This document shows, in pieces, positions 1 to 8,906 of a DNA stretch of 64,000 nt. Source of the DNA: CAZCPB01 sp044223975 (lineage in GTDB: Bacteria > Planctomycetota > Phycisphaerae > Phycisphaerales > UBA1924); NCBI GenBank assembly GCA_044223975.1, contig JBGALI010000001.1, positions 124,001 through 188,000 of the forward strand. The letters are read 5' to 3'. Positions within the stretch are counted from its first letter, which is position 1. Each line of letters opens with the position of its first letter. The position numbers and the translations under genes are program-made. Below the pieces are notes generated by a model, which was not told where the DNA came from, made no database searches, and saw only the letters and a list, made by a program, of their open reading frames with translations.

Positions 1-651
1 GCGTACATCGAAGCGCGAAAGGCCGAGGGATCACAGGAGATCCGCAACCTGCCGCGCAAAGCTCGGAAGATGGAACGCGAAGTGGGTCCGATCCGGTTCG
101 AGGCCCGGAGCACGGACCGCGAGGCCATGGCGGCGCTGCTCCGGTGGAAATCCGAACAGTGCCTGGCCACCAGCCACGCCGACGTGTTCAAGCCCCATTG
201 GACCCGCGATCTGGTCGAGCGGATCTGGGGCGATCGCACGGACTCGTTCGAGGGGATCTTGTCCACGCTCCACGCGGGCGACACGCTGGTTGCCGCGCAC
301 TTCGGCATGCGGTCGAGCACGGTGTGGCACTGGTGGTTCCCGGTGTACAACCACGAGCACGCCCAGTACTCGCCCGGCATCATTCTCCTGATGAAGATGG
401 CGGAGGTGGCCCCGTCGATGGGCCTCAACGCGATCGACTTCGGCAAGGGGGACAGCGAGTACAAGAACAGGCTGAAGAACCGTGCGGTGCTGGTGGCCGA
501 GGGCGCGGTTGAACTTCCGTCCGTGCTCCGCACGCTTCGAAGCGTGCGGCGTTCCGCCGAGCTCTGGGCCGACCGCGGGGCGCTGGGCGTGCCAATCAAG
601 CTCCCGCTCAAGGCGCTCGCCCGCTGGGAGCGGTCGAGAAAGTTCGCGTAA
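1..651 (+). CDS. GNAT-type acetyltransferase, CelD/BcsL family (5' truncated)
   Basis: The reading frame is open from base 1, so the N-terminus lies outside the window and only the last 216 residues are present. The text resembles the C-terminal half of the CelD/BcsL (Acetyltransf_6, FemAB-like) N-acyltransferases found in polysaccharide loci. Recognisable parts are the strand-helix run around 'LHAGDTLVAAHFGMR', the 'WWFPVYN' segment and 'IDFGKGDSEYKNR', where the family has its FxxGxxxYK-like core. Such enzymes transfer acyl groups to sugars, amines or peptides in the cytoplasm. The substrate cannot be read from the sequence. It is the first visible gene of the plus-strand exopolysaccharide locus, and 16 bp separate it from the methyltransferase that follows. 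Confidence 0.75.
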   Translation, partial: AYIEARKAEGSQEIRNLPRKARKMEREVGPIRFEARSTDREAMAALLRWKSEQCLATSHADVFKPHWTRDLVERIWGDRTDSFEGILSTLHAGDTLVAAHFGMRSSTVWHWWFPVYNHEHAQYSPGIILLMKMAEVAPSMGLNAIDFGKGDSEYKNRLKNRAVLVAEGAVELPSVLRTLRSVRRSAELWADRGALGVPIKLPLKALARWERSRKFA

Positions 652-667
652 CACCACTCACCCAGCC

Positions 668-1330
668 GTGCACATTCGCGAATCAATCTGGATCCGGGAC
701 CGCCTCGCCGCGATCCGCGATGAGGCCCTGTTCCCCGTTCTCGACGTGGGCTCGTCCACGCTGGACTACCGCACCAGGGTGCAGCCGTTCGTGGACGCCA
801 ACGTCTTCGCCCCGCTCCGCGCCCGCGGCGGCAAGGTGCTGCACACGGACATCAAGCAGGCCCGGGGCGTCGACATCGTGGGTGATCTGCTCGACCCCTC
901 GTTCCGGGAGCGTCTGCGGTCCTTGGGTGTCCGCACCGCGCTTGTGAACAATCTCCTCCATCACTTGCCGGATCGCGCCCCGGTCGCCCGTGCCGTGGCG
1001 GAAATCGTTCCGTGCGGGGGTTTCATCCTCGTCAGCGGCCCTTACCGGTATCCGCGCCATTACGACCCGATCGAGACCATGTACCGACCGACGCCCGAGG
1101 AAGCCGCGGCAGAGTTCCCCGGCACGGAGATCGTCGAGCGCGCGATCATCGACTCCGGCAATTGGTGGTCCTGGACCGCCGGGGAGCGCGGCGGGCGATC
1201 GCTCGGGAGGTTCCTGATCCGGATCGCGGCGCCGTTCCACCGGCCGGGCGAATGGGCGCGAACCGTTCCGCATGTCCCGTACCTGTTCAAGCACATGAAG
1301 GCCTACGCCGCGCTGCTCCGCAAACGGTGA
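668..1330 (+). CDS. Class I SAM-dependent methyltransferase-like protein
   Basis: A 220-residue protein read from a GTG at 668, chosen because it is the first start after the upstream stop. A longer in-frame extension would overlap the acetyltransferase gene heavily. 'VLDVGSST' near residue 19 matches methyltransferase motif I, 'HTDIKQARGVDIVGDL' fits the acidic motif II/III region, and 'LVNNLLHHLPD' resembles the post-I signature of class I methyltransferases. A strand near 'GGFILVSGPYRYP' follows. It probably methylates a sugar or lipid-linked glycan, judging only from its place among glycosyltransferases. Its stop overlaps the next start by one base (TGATG), so the two are translationally coupled. 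Confidence 0.7.
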   Translation: MHIRESIWIRDRLAAIRDEALFPVLDVGSSTLDYRTRVQPFVDANVFAPLRARGGKVLHTDIKQARGVDIVGDLLDPSFRERLRSLGVRTALVNNLLHHLPDRAPVARAVAEIVPCGGFILVSGPYRYPRHYDPIETMYRPTPEEAAAEFPGTEIVERAIIDSGNWWSWTAGERGGRSLGRFLIRIAAPFHRPGEWARTVPHVPYLFKHMKAYAALLRKR

Positions 1331-2325
1331 TGACCCAGCCATCCGACATCGCCGCGGGACCGGGGGGCACCGGCATTGTCGTGATCGGCCGCGATCTCGG
1401 CCCTCGCCTGCTGCGCTGCCTGGATTCGGTGCGCGGTCTGGGATCCCCGGTGGTCTACGTCGACTCTGCGTCGTCCGACGCCAGCCCCGCAAGGGCTCGC
1501 GAGACGGGCGTGCAGGTGGTGGAGCTGGACCCGTCTGTGCCGCTCAGCGCCTCGCGCGGGCGTAACGAAGGCGTGCGCGTGCTCCGCGGGACGCATCCGG
1601 AACTGCAGTTCGTGCAGTTCGTGGACGGCGATTGCGAGCTGGATCCGGCCTGGCTGGGGCACGCTGTCGCGGCGATGAAGGCTGACGCCAACCTCGGCGT
1701 GGTGTGCGGGCATCTCCGCGAGAAGCACGCTGAGCGCTCGGCGGTCGCGCGGGTTTTGGACGTCGACTGGCGCGGCCCGGTCGGCGACATCGAGGCGTGC
1801 GGCGGGATCTTTCTCTGCCGGCTGGGCGCGTTCGCGCAGGCCGGGGGATTCTCGCCGGGGGTCGTCACGGGCGAAGAGGCCGACTTGTGCGCTCGGGTGC
1901 GCCGTGCCGGCTTCCGTGTGGTTCGCCTCGATGCCCCGATGGGCACGCACGATGCCGACATGCACCGGTTGAGTCAGTGGTGGGGGCGCACGGTGCGTGT
2001 CGGGCGCACGTACGCGCAAGCGGCCAAGCGAGCCGACGATGAGACCAGCCGCGGTGCCGCGCGCCGCGTCCGCAGCGCCCTGCTCTGGGGCGCGGCAGCG
2101 CCCGTACTCATGTCCGTCTGCTTCGTGGGCGGGTTCTGGTGGCGTCCGATGTGGTTGGGTCTTGCCGCGGCTGTGACTCTGCACGCGGTCTTCCTTGCAA
2201 GGGTGGGGATCCGCATGCGGGGCCGAGGCTTGGCGTCCCGTGACGCGGCCTGGTACGCCATCTTCACGCTGCTCGCCAAGTACGCGCACGCCGCCGGGTG
2301 CGCACGTTTCTGGGCACAAGCATGA
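1330..2325 (+). CDS. Glycosyltransferase family 2, membrane-associated
   Basis: A 331-residue GT2 (GT-A fold) enzyme. The start is the ATG at 1330, which overlaps the previous stop. The N-terminal strand 'GIVVIGRDLG' and 'VVYVDSASSDASPARA' form the nucleotide-binding half. 'QFVDGDCELDP' near residue 98 supplies the DxD-like metal site, and 'GGFSPGVVTGEEADLCARVR' is the conserved ED acceptor region. About 100 residues at the C-terminus contain two hydrophobic stretches ('VLMSVCFVGGFWW', 'LGLAAAVTLHAVFLA') that probably anchor it to the inner membrane. It would add one sugar to the lipid-linked exopolysaccharide unit. Donor and linkage are unknown. It ends in an ATGA overlap with the next gene. 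Confidence 0.85.
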   Translation: MTQPSDIAAGPGGTGIVVIGRDLGPRLLRCLDSVRGLGSPVVYVDSASSDASPARARETGVQVVELDPSVPLSASRGRNEGVRVLRGTHPELQFVQFVDGDCELDPAWLGHAVAAMKADANLGVVCGHLREKHAERSAVARVLDVDWRGPVGDIEACGGIFLCRLGAFAQAGGFSPGVVTGEEADLCARVRRAGFRVVRLDAPMGTHDADMHRLSQWWGRTVRVGRTYAQAAKRADDETSRGAARRVRSALLWGAAAPVLMSVCFVGGFWWRPMWLGLAAAVTLHAVFLARVGIRMRGRGLASRDAAWYAIFTLLAKYAHAAGCARFWAQA

Positions 2326-4094
2326 CCTCGATGCCCTCCAATCCAGCCGCCGACCAGCCTCCCCTCCGCATGGGCATCATGTGCTCGGGCACCATGTTCG
2401 AGGTGTGGCAGGCACGCTGCATCGAGGACCTCCTCGCGTTGGGCTTTGTCACGCCGGCCGTGCTTATCACGGATGCATCAAAGCCTCCGCAGCGCCCGCG
2501 CGGCTTGGGCAAGCTGAAAGCCGCGATCACCAGCCGCCGCACGGCGTGGAATCTGTACCACCGTCTGTTCGTTCGATCGGCCTCCCGCGCTTCTCGCCCC
2601 GTCGACCTCTCCGAATCGCTGACGGGCGTGCCGGTGCTCCGATGCCTCCCCGAGCGGCGAGGGCGATTCGCCTGCGAGCTCGCGCCGAGCGACACCGAGA
2701 CGCTGCGGGGATACCGCCTCGACTTCATCCTGCGATTCGCTTTCGGCATTATCAAGGGCGAAGTGCTCACGCTCCCCCGTTACGGTGTCTGGTCGTTCCA
2801 CCACGACGACCTGAGCGTCTACCGCGGACCACCGGCGTGCTTCTGGCCCCTGTACGAGAACGACCCGATCCAGGGCGTCACGCTCCAGCGCCTCACCGAG
2901 GGGATCGACAACGGTGTCGTCCTTTACACGGGGCACTTCAACGCCATCCGCCACTCGTACGTCCGCAATCGCGACGCGGCGTTCATGAGTGCTGCGCACT
3001 TCCCGGCCAAGGTCTGCCGCGACATCCGGTCCGGAAACTTCTCGCGTGTGCTGGGTGCGCCGTCTCCGACGCGAGCGCCCGTGCGCACAGTTCCCGGCAA
3101 CGGCCAGACTGTTGTGTTCGCGCTGAAGATGGCGAAGCGAAAAGTGGGCAACGTCCTCGCGTCGTTGTTCCGCCACACGCAGTGGAACGTCGGGATCGTC
3201 GACGCTCCCATCGCGGAGTTTCTGAAGAACCCCAAACCGGCCCGCACGGACTGGCTGCCCACGGGCCGCCGCGGCTCGTTCGTCGCCGATCCCTTCGGCA
3301 TCGAGCGGGCGGGGCGCACGGTCGTGCTCGCCGAGACGTTCGATGATCGCGAAGGCGTGGGGCGAATCGGCGCGCTGGACTGGTCCGATCCGGCGCGGAC
3401 CCTGTCGACCGTGCTCACTCGCCCGTTCCACCTTTCATACCCGTTCCTGCTCGAGCACGAGGGCGAGATCTACTGCATCCCTGAGATGAACGAGAACCGG
3501 CGCGTCGAGCTTCATCGGGCCGTGGAGTTTCCTGCCCGGTGGGAGCTGACCGCGACGCTTGTCTCGGACGTTGCCGCGATCGATCCCACGCTGGTGCGGT
3601 GGGAGGGGCGCTGGTGGCTCTTTGCGGCGGTCAAGGACCGGTACACCGAGATCCGGCTCATGGCGTGGCACTCGGCCGATCTGCACGGTCCCTACACGCC
3701 GCACGCCTGCAATCCGCTCAAGTGCGATGTTCGTTCGTCACGGCCGGCGGGGACCCCCTTTGTGCACGAGGGACACCTGTACCGGCCCGCGCAGGACTGC
3801 ACCCGCTCGTACGGCGGCGCCGTGGCGATCAACCGCGTGGTGACGCTTACGCCGACGGATTTCGAAGAAATCGCTGAAACGGTCGTGCGCGCCGACCCAC
3901 GTTCTCCCTTCCCCGACGGGGTGCACACGCTCTCGGCGGTGGGGCAGCGGACGCTCATCGACGGCAAGCGAACGGTGTTCCTGCCGCGTGAATTCTTCGC
4001 TCAGCTGCGCCGGATGCTGCAGATCCCGTCCCGGGCGACCGCGCCCGGGGGCGGGTCGCTCCCAGCGCCTTCGCCCGCGGGAGCACGATCATGA
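2322..4094 (+). CDS. Formyltransferase-like domain fused to a GH43/GINT1-like beta-propeller domain
   Basis: A 590-residue two-domain protein starting at the ATG of an ATGA overlap. Residues about 15-260 look like a Formyl_trans_N domain: 'GVWSFHHDDLSVYRG' corresponds to the catalytic NxHPSxLPxYRG motif and 'EGIDNGVVLYTG' to the DxGxIL motif. The usual catalytic Asn is Ser here, while the His and the later Asp are kept. Residues about 310-560 ('SFVADPFGIERAGRTVVLAE', 'AAIDPTLVRWEGRWWLF', 'RPAGTPFVHEGHLYRPAQDC') resemble the five-bladed GH43-like domain also seen in GINT1-type glycosyltransferases. The fusion suggests N-formylation or another modification of an amino sugar coupled to glycan handling. 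The exact reaction is not known. It lies in a cytoplasmic glycan-assembly operon and has no signal peptide. Confidence 0.7.
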   Translation: MTSMPSNPAADQPPLRMGIMCSGTMFEVWQARCIEDLLALGFVTPAVLITDASKPPQRPRGLGKLKAAITSRRTAWNLYHRLFVRSASRASRPVDLSESLTGVPVLRCLPERRGRFACELAPSDTETLRGYRLDFILRFAFGIIKGEVLTLPRYGVWSFHHDDLSVYRGPPACFWPLYENDPIQGVTLQRLTEGIDNGVVLYTGHFNAIRHSYVRNRDAAFMSAAHFPAKVCRDIRSGNFSRVLGAPSPTRAPVRTVPGNGQTVVFALKMAKRKVGNVLASLFRHTQWNVGIVDAPIAEFLKNPKPARTDWLPTGRRGSFVADPFGIERAGRTVVLAETFDDREGVGRIGALDWSDPARTLSTVLTRPFHLSYPFLLEHEGEIYCIPEMNENRRVELHRAVEFPARWELTATLVSDVAAIDPTLVRWEGRWWLFAAVKDRYTEIRLMAWHSADLHGPYTPHACNPLKCDVRSSRPAGTPFVHEGHLYRPAQDCTRSYGGAVAINRVVTLTPTDFEEIAETVVRADPRSPFPDGVHTLSAVGQRTLIDGKRTVFLPREFFAQLRRMLQIPSRATAPGGGSLPAPSPAGARS

Positions 4095-4377
4095 CCGTGG
4101 CCCGAGAGGCCGGCGCATCCTTTTCGGCACGGCACACCGTCTCTGAACCGATGGTCGAGACGTACATGCCTGAGTTCCTGAACGGCATTACGCGGGGATC
4201 GTGGAGCCAGACGGCAAGTCGCGCCGTGTCCTGGAACGGAACGGGTCCCACGAGGCCGGGCGCCCGCGCCAAGCGGCAGAGCTGGACGGAAGCCCGGGGG
4301 ACCGGGTCTACTTCGATTTGACCGCGGCGGAAGTGGGCCCTGAAACACCATGCCCGCCCTCCGCACCGCACGCATGA
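4091..4377 (+). pseudogene. Small gene split by a frameshift (unknown function)
   Basis: An ATG at 4091 forms an ATGA overlap with the fusion gene upstream, but its frame runs on to a stop at 4319-4321. A second frame, open from 4174 to a TGA at 4375-4377, reads 'IVEPDGKSRRVLERNG' and 'GSPGDRVYFDLTAAE' and forms an ATGA overlap with the next gene. Every nearby junction is an ATGA overlap, so the parsimonious reading is one gene of about 95 codons interrupted near 4174-4198. One extra G in the GGGG run at 4194-4197 would join the two frames. The product is not recognised and has no obvious signal peptide or membrane segment. It could be a real mutation, a base-calling error or a programmed shift. 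Confidence 0.45.
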
Positions 4378-5675
4378 CCATCGCCCCCGATACCAAGACC
4401 GGAGTGTCCAATGGTGATGTCGATGCGCCCGCACGGCGCGCCGGGACCATCCCCGTGATCGCGTACCTGAACAGCGAGTATCCCAGCCTCTCGCACACGT
4501 TCATCGAACGTGAAGTCCGTGCCCTGCGCGAACGCGGCATCGAAATCCGCACCTTCTCGGTTCGAGCGCCTGGAAAGCACGCCACACTCGGTGAGGAGCA
4601 CGCCCGCGCGGCCAAGGAAACCCAGGCGATCCTCGCCAGTCGGGCCAACCTTGTGTTCGACGCGCTGCGCGCCGCGGCGACCTCGCCGCTGTCGACCTTT
4701 CGGACGATCATCGCGGGCCAGCGCCTGGCCCCGCCGGGCGTTTCGTCACGAATCCGACACGCCGCGTACGCCCTTGAGGGCATCTGGCTTGCACGCCGCC
4801 TGCGCGAAGAGGGCATCGGCCACATCCACTGCCACATGGCCAACAACGGCGCCGCGGTCGCTCTCCTGGCATGCCGGTACGATCCCACGCTGACGTACAG
4901 CCTCTCCATCCACGGCTCGGCCGAGTTCTTCCACGTGGACACGTGGACGCTGGCCCCGAAGGTCGAGGGAGCGGTGTTCGTGCGGTGCATCTCAAACTTC
5001 TGCCGCGCCCAGATCATGGCGTGGACCAGCCCGGCGTGCTGGGATCGACTGCACGTGGTCCACTGCGGTATCGACGTGTCGCGATTTTCCGCAACTCCGC
5101 GAGAATCTTCCCGCACGCTTCGCCTGCTCACGGTCGGACGCCTGCACCCGATCAAGGGCTACCCGCTTCTGCTCGAAGCGTGCCGCACGATGTCCGACGA
5201 GGGGATCGACTGGACGCTGGACATGGTCGGGGACGGGCCGATGATGGGCACCCTCACATCGCACGCCGATCGCCTCGGGATCCGGAGCCGGGTCACCTTC
5301 AGCGGGGCGGTCGGGCAGGATCGCATCCAGCCGCACTTCGACCGCGCCGGGGTCATCGTGATCAGCAGCTTCATGGAGGGCGTGCCGGTCGTTCTGATGG
5401 AGGGCATGGCCAAGGGAATGGCGGTCCTCACGACGGCGGTGGGAGGGATACCGGAGCTGGTTGAGCCGGGCGTGAGCGCCGAAGTTGTTCCCCCAGGGTC
5501 CGCGGCCGCCCTGGCCGATGGCCTCCGCCGGCTTGCCGCGGCCGGTCCACGTCTGCCGGATATGGGGGCCGCCGGGCGCCGCAGGGTCCTCGCGGAGTTC
5601 TCCATTGAGCAGACGGCCACCGGAATGGCCGATCTCTTCTCTCGATGTCTCTCCCCTTCGGAACGCCACGCATGA
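4374..5675 (+). CDS. Glycosyltransferase family 4 (GT-B fold)
   Basis: A 433-residue GT-B glycosyltransferase. The start at 4374 is preferred over an upstream in-frame ATG because it makes an ATGA overlap with the preceding small gene. The N-terminal acceptor domain opens with 'IPVIAYLNSEYPSLSHTF', a usual GT4 opening for colanic-acid-type transferases. The C-terminal donor domain holds 'LLTVGRLHPIKGYPLLLEAC' and the EX7E motif (Glu335 and Glu343, in 'FMEGVPVVLMEG'), followed by 'GGIPELVEPG'. It would transfer a sugar from an NDP-sugar to the growing repeat unit at the cytoplasmic membrane face. It ends in an ATGA overlap with the next GT gene. Confidence 0.88.
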   Translation: MTIAPDTKTGVSNGDVDAPARRAGTIPVIAYLNSEYPSLSHTFIEREVRALRERGIEIRTFSVRAPGKHATLGEEHARAAKETQAILASRANLVFDALRAAATSPLSTFRTIIAGQRLAPPGVSSRIRHAAYALEGIWLARRLREEGIGHIHCHMANNGAAVALLACRYDPTLTYSLSIHGSAEFFHVDTWTLAPKVEGAVFVRCISNFCRAQIMAWTSPACWDRLHVVHCGIDVSRFSATPRESSRTLRLLTVGRLHPIKGYPLLLEACRTMSDEGIDWTLDMVGDGPMMGTLTSHADRLGIRSRVTFSGAVGQDRIQPHFDRAGVIVISSFMEGVPVVLMEGMAKGMAVLTTAVGGIPELVEPGVSAEVVPPGSAAALADGLRRLAAAGPRLPDMGAAGRRRVLAEFSIEQTATGMADLFSRCLSPSERHA

Positions 5676-6679
5676 CCGCCGTGACCTCGGCTCATCCACC
5701 CGCAACGTCCGGCCGGCGTTATGCCGTGATCTCACCCTGCCGGAACGAAGAGCAGTTCATGCGCCGCACGCTCGACAGCGTAACCGGCCAGACCAGCCCG
5801 CCGGCGCTATGGGTGATCGTGGACGATGGCTCGACCGACAGCACGCCCAAGGTGCTCGCCGAGTACGCCGCCCGATTCCCCTACATCCGCGTGGTGCGGC
5901 GCGAGGACCGCGGCGTTCGCAGCGTCGGCCCGGGGGTTATCGAAGCCTTTTACGCCGGCCTCGACACGATCAGGCTCGACGAGTTCGATTATGTCTGTAA
6001 GCTCGACCTCGACCTCGACTTGCCCGTGCGCTACTTCGAGCGGCTCATGGAGCTGATGGAGGCCGAACCCCGCATCGGCACGCTCTCGGGCAAGGCCTAT
6101 TACGTCGACGACGACGAGCGGCTGGTGAGCGAAAACATCGGCGACGAGGTTTCGGTCGGCGCCAGCAAGTTCTACCGCGTCGAGTGCTTCAGGCAGATCG
6201 GCGGGTTCGTCCGCCAGGTGATGTGGGACGGGATCGACTGCCACCGCTGCCGCATGATGGGCTGGATCGCCCAGAGCCGCGACGACACCGACATCCGCTT
6301 TATCCACCTCCGCCCCATGGGCACGAGCCACCAGGGCATCTGGACCGGTCGCAAGCGCCACGGCAGCGGGCAGTACTTTATGGGCACGGGCCTCTCGTAC
6401 ATGACCGCCAGCGCGATCTACCGCATGTTCAAGCCGCCCGTGATCGTCGGCGGCATCGCGATGTGGTGGGGGTACGTCCAGGCCATGATCGCCCGCAAGG
6501 CCCGCTACGACGACCCCGCCTTCCGCACGTTCCTGCGGCGCTACCAATGGGAGGGTCTCCTCCTCGGAAAGGCCCGCGCCGCACGCCGCGCCACCGATCG
6601 TCACGCCAATCTCTGGAACCCCGGTCGCCGGGAATCCTCACCGGCCAACGGAACCACCGCAACAGCGAGCGCCGCATGA
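5672..6679 (+). CDS. Glycosyltransferase family 2
   Basis: A 335-residue GT2 enzyme starting at the ATGA junction. 'YAVISPCRNEEQFMRRTLDS' and 'WVIVDDGSTDSTPKVL' are the canonical GT2 opening. 'VCKLDLDLDLPVRYFERL' provides the DxD site, and the region around 'ECFRQIGGFVRQVMWDGID' forms the acceptor loop. A hydrophobic patch near residues 260-280 ('PPVIVGGIAMWWGYVQAMIA') suggests membrane contact. It acts in the cytoplasm on lipid-linked intermediates. Donor specificity is not visible. The gene overlaps the nucleotide-sugar dehydrogenase gene downstream by ATGA. Confidence 0.87.
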   Translation: MTAVTSAHPPATSGRRYAVISPCRNEEQFMRRTLDSVTGQTSPPALWVIVDDGSTDSTPKVLAEYAARFPYIRVVRREDRGVRSVGPGVIEAFYAGLDTIRLDEFDYVCKLDLDLDLPVRYFERLMELMEAEPRIGTLSGKAYYVDDDERLVSENIGDEVSVGASKFYRVECFRQIGGFVRQVMWDGIDCHRCRMMGWIAQSRDDTDIRFIHLRPMGTSHQGIWTGRKRHGSGQYFMGTGLSYMTASAIYRMFKPPVIVGGIAMWWGYVQAMIARKARYDDPAFRTFLRRYQWEGLLLGKARAARRATDRHANLWNPGRRESSPANGTTATASAA

Positions 6680-8058
6680 AGACCGCCACTCCCTCCCGTC
6701 CCAAGGACAGCCCGACCATGAGCACGTACGAAACTCTCCGCGCCAAGCTCGCCACCGGCGACGCTCTCGTGGGAATCATCGGGCTGGGCTACGTCGGCCT
6801 GCCCCTTGCGCACGCCCTTCACGAGGGCGGCTTCCGCGTCCTTGGCTTCGATATCGATCAGTCGAAGATCAAGAACCTCGCCGAGGGCACCAGCTACCTC
6901 AAGCACCTCGGTGAGGAGATGACGACGACCCTCTCCCGCAGCAAGCGGTTCACCGCGACGATGGACTTCTCGCGTCTGTCCGAGCCGGACGCGATCATCG
7001 TGTGCGTCCCCACGCCCCTGGGTCGACACCAGGAGCCCGACCTCAGCTTCATAGTCAACTCGGCGCGCGACATTGGCAGGGTCCTCCGCAAGGGCCAGCT
7101 CATCGCGCTCGAATCGACGACCTACCCCGGCACGACGCGCGAGGACATGCTCCCCGCCATGCTCGAAGCCCAGCCCAAGGGAGCCGCGCCCCTGGCCTGC
7201 GGCGAGGATTTCTTCGTCTGCTTCTCCCCCGAACGCGAGGACCCGGGCCGCAAGTCCCACAACACAAAGACGACCCCCAAGCTCGTCGGCGGGCTCGACG
7301 CCCGGTCCACCGAGCTCGGCCGCCTGCTCTACTCCCGGGGCATCGAGAACATCGTTCCCGTTTCCAGCGCCGAGGTCGCGGAGGCCGCGAAGGTGCTGGA
7401 GAACACCTTCCGCGCGGTCAACATCGCTCTCGTGAACGAGCTCAAGGTCATCTTCTCGCGCATGAACATCGACGTCTGGGAGGTGATCGAGGCCGCGGCA
7501 ACCAAGCCCTTCGGGTTCATGCCGTTCTACCCCGGACCGGGTCTTGGCGGTCACTGCATCCCGATCGATCCGTTCTACCTCACCTGGAAGGCGCGCGAGG
7601 TCGGCCAGCCCACCCGCTTCATCGAGCTCGCCGGCGAGATCAACACCCGCATGCCGCACTACGTCGTCGAGAACGTCGCCCACGCGCTCAACGAGAGCGG
7701 CAAGGCCGTCAACGGCGCCAGGGTGATGGTCATCGGCCTGGCGTATAAGCCCAACGTGGACGACACCCGCGAAACGCCCGCCGCCGAGATCATCGAACTC
7801 CTCGCCGAGAGCGGCGCCCAGGTGAGCTACCACGACCCCCTCGTGCCCGTCTTCCCCCCGATGCGCAAGCACAAGATCGAGATGCGGTCGACGCCGCTGA
7901 ACGCCCAGACGCTCGGCGCGACCGACTGCGTCGTGATCGTCACCAACCATGAGGTGATCGATTACAAGGCCATCGCCGATCACGCACCGCTGGTCGTCGA
8001 CAGCCGCAACGCGATGAAAGCGCTGCACGGTCGCAAGGCCCGGATCGTCAAGACCTGA
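6676..8058 (+). CDS. UDP-sugar 6-dehydrogenase (UDP-GlcNAc/ManNAc dehydrogenase type)
   Basis: A 460-residue nucleotide-sugar dehydrogenase. It oxidises the C6 alcohol of a UDP-hexose or UDP-HexNAc to the carboxylate with two NAD+. The Rossmann motif 'GIIGLGYVGLPLA' lies near residue 35. 'FFVCFSPEREDPGRKSHN' and 'GLGGHCIPIDPFYL' follow, the latter containing the catalytic Cys294. The 'ARVMVIGLAYKPNVDDTRE' segment opens the C-terminal UDP-binding domain. The SPER-type motif and spacing resemble WbpA/WecC-like HexNAc dehydrogenases more than UDP-glucose dehydrogenases, but the substrate is inferred. The chosen start makes the ATGA overlap; a second in-frame ATG at 6718 is also possible. It would provide an acidic sugar for the exopolysaccharide. 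Confidence 0.9.
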   Translation: MKTATPSRPKDSPTMSTYETLRAKLATGDALVGIIGLGYVGLPLAHALHEGGFRVLGFDIDQSKIKNLAEGTSYLKHLGEEMTTTLSRSKRFTATMDFSRLSEPDAIIVCVPTPLGRHQEPDLSFIVNSARDIGRVLRKGQLIALESTTYPGTTREDMLPAMLEAQPKGAAPLACGEDFFVCFSPEREDPGRKSHNTKTTPKLVGGLDARSTELGRLLYSRGIENIVPVSSAEVAEAAKVLENTFRAVNIALVNELKVIFSRMNIDVWEVIEAAATKPFGFMPFYPGPGLGGHCIPIDPFYLTWKAREVGQPTRFIELAGEINTRMPHYVVENVAHALNESGKAVNGARVMVIGLAYKPNVDDTRETPAAEIIELLAESGAQVSYHDPLVPVFPPMRKHKIEMRSTPLNAQTLGATDCVVIVTNHEVIDYKAIADHAPLVVDSRNAMKALHGRKARIVKT

Positions 8059-8090
8059 TCCGAAGGGGACCTCCCGGCGGCCCTCCCGCA

Positions 8091-8906
8091 ATGCCGAACG
8101 TCGCCAGAGTCCGGCTGATGAACTTCGATCTCGACGCCGTGACCATGAACGGCGCGATCGACCACATCGCGCGCTCCATCGCGGGGGCCGAGGGCGGATG
8201 GGTCCTCACGCCCAACCTGGACATCCTCCGGCAGATCGTGTCGAACCCCGAGTCCCGCGCGCTGGCCGAAAGCACAACGCTCCGTCTCGCCGACGGCATG
8301 CCCCTGGTGTGGGCCAGCCGACTCAAGCGCACCCCGCTGCCCGAGCGGGTGGCCGGCTCTGATCTCGTCGCGCCGTTGTGCGCGCGAGCGGCCCGCGAAG
8401 GTTGGAGCGTCTTCTTCCTCGGCGGGAACCCGAGCGCCGCCGCGGATGCCGCCCGGGTGCTTAAGGAGCGATCTCCCGACCTTCGAGTCGCGGGGACCCG
8501 TTGCCCCCCGGTTGGGTTTGAGCACGACGAAGCGTACATGGCCGCGCTGGAAGCCGACCTGATAAGCGCGGACCCCGCCCTGGTCTTCGTGGCCCTGGGC
8601 GCGCCCAAACAGGAGCGGGTCATCGCACGCCTGCGTTCGCTGCTGCCGCGGGCGTGGTTCTTCGGGATCGGCGTGACGTTCAGCTTCATCAGCGGCGAGA
8701 TCACCCGCGCTCCGCGCTGGGTCCGTGCGGTCGGACTCGAGTGGGCCCACCGGCTGGTTCAGGAGCCGCGTAGGCTTGCGCGCCGGTACCTCCTGCTGGG
8801 CTTGCCGTTCGCGGCCCGCCTCTTGGCCCGTTCCGTATGGGAGGGTGTCACCCGTCAGGGCCAAGTCTCCGCGTCTGCGAGTTCGGCATCCGCATCCGGA
8901 TCTTGA
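8091..8906 (+). CDS. WecG/TagA/CpsF-family glycosyltransferase
   Basis: A 271-residue GT26 enzyme. Family features visible are 'VLTPNLDILRQI' near residue 40, 'RLADGMPLVWASRL' with the catalytic Asp, 'GWSVFFLGGNPSAA' (nucleotide binding), 'VFVALGAPKQE', and the C-terminal 'GLEWAHRLVQEPRRLARRY' tail that places WecG/TagA proteins on the membrane. Known members transfer ManNAc or ManNAcA to a polyprenyl-linked GlcNAc. That fits the nucleotide-sugar dehydrogenase gene 32 bp upstream, which could make the ManNAcA donor. The donor is an inference. It is the last gene of the first tightly packed block. Confidence 0.88.
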   Translation: MPNVARVRLMNFDLDAVTMNGAIDHIARSIAGAEGGWVLTPNLDILRQIVSNPESRALAESTTLRLADGMPLVWASRLKRTPLPERVAGSDLVAPLCARAAREGWSVFFLGGNPSAAADAARVLKERSPDLRVAGTRCPPVGFEHDEAYMAALEADLISADPALVFVALGAPKQERVIARLRSLLPRAWFFGIGVTFSFISGEITRAPRWVRAVGLEWAHRLVQEPRRLARRYLLLGLPFAARLLARSVWEGVTRQGQVSASASSASASGS

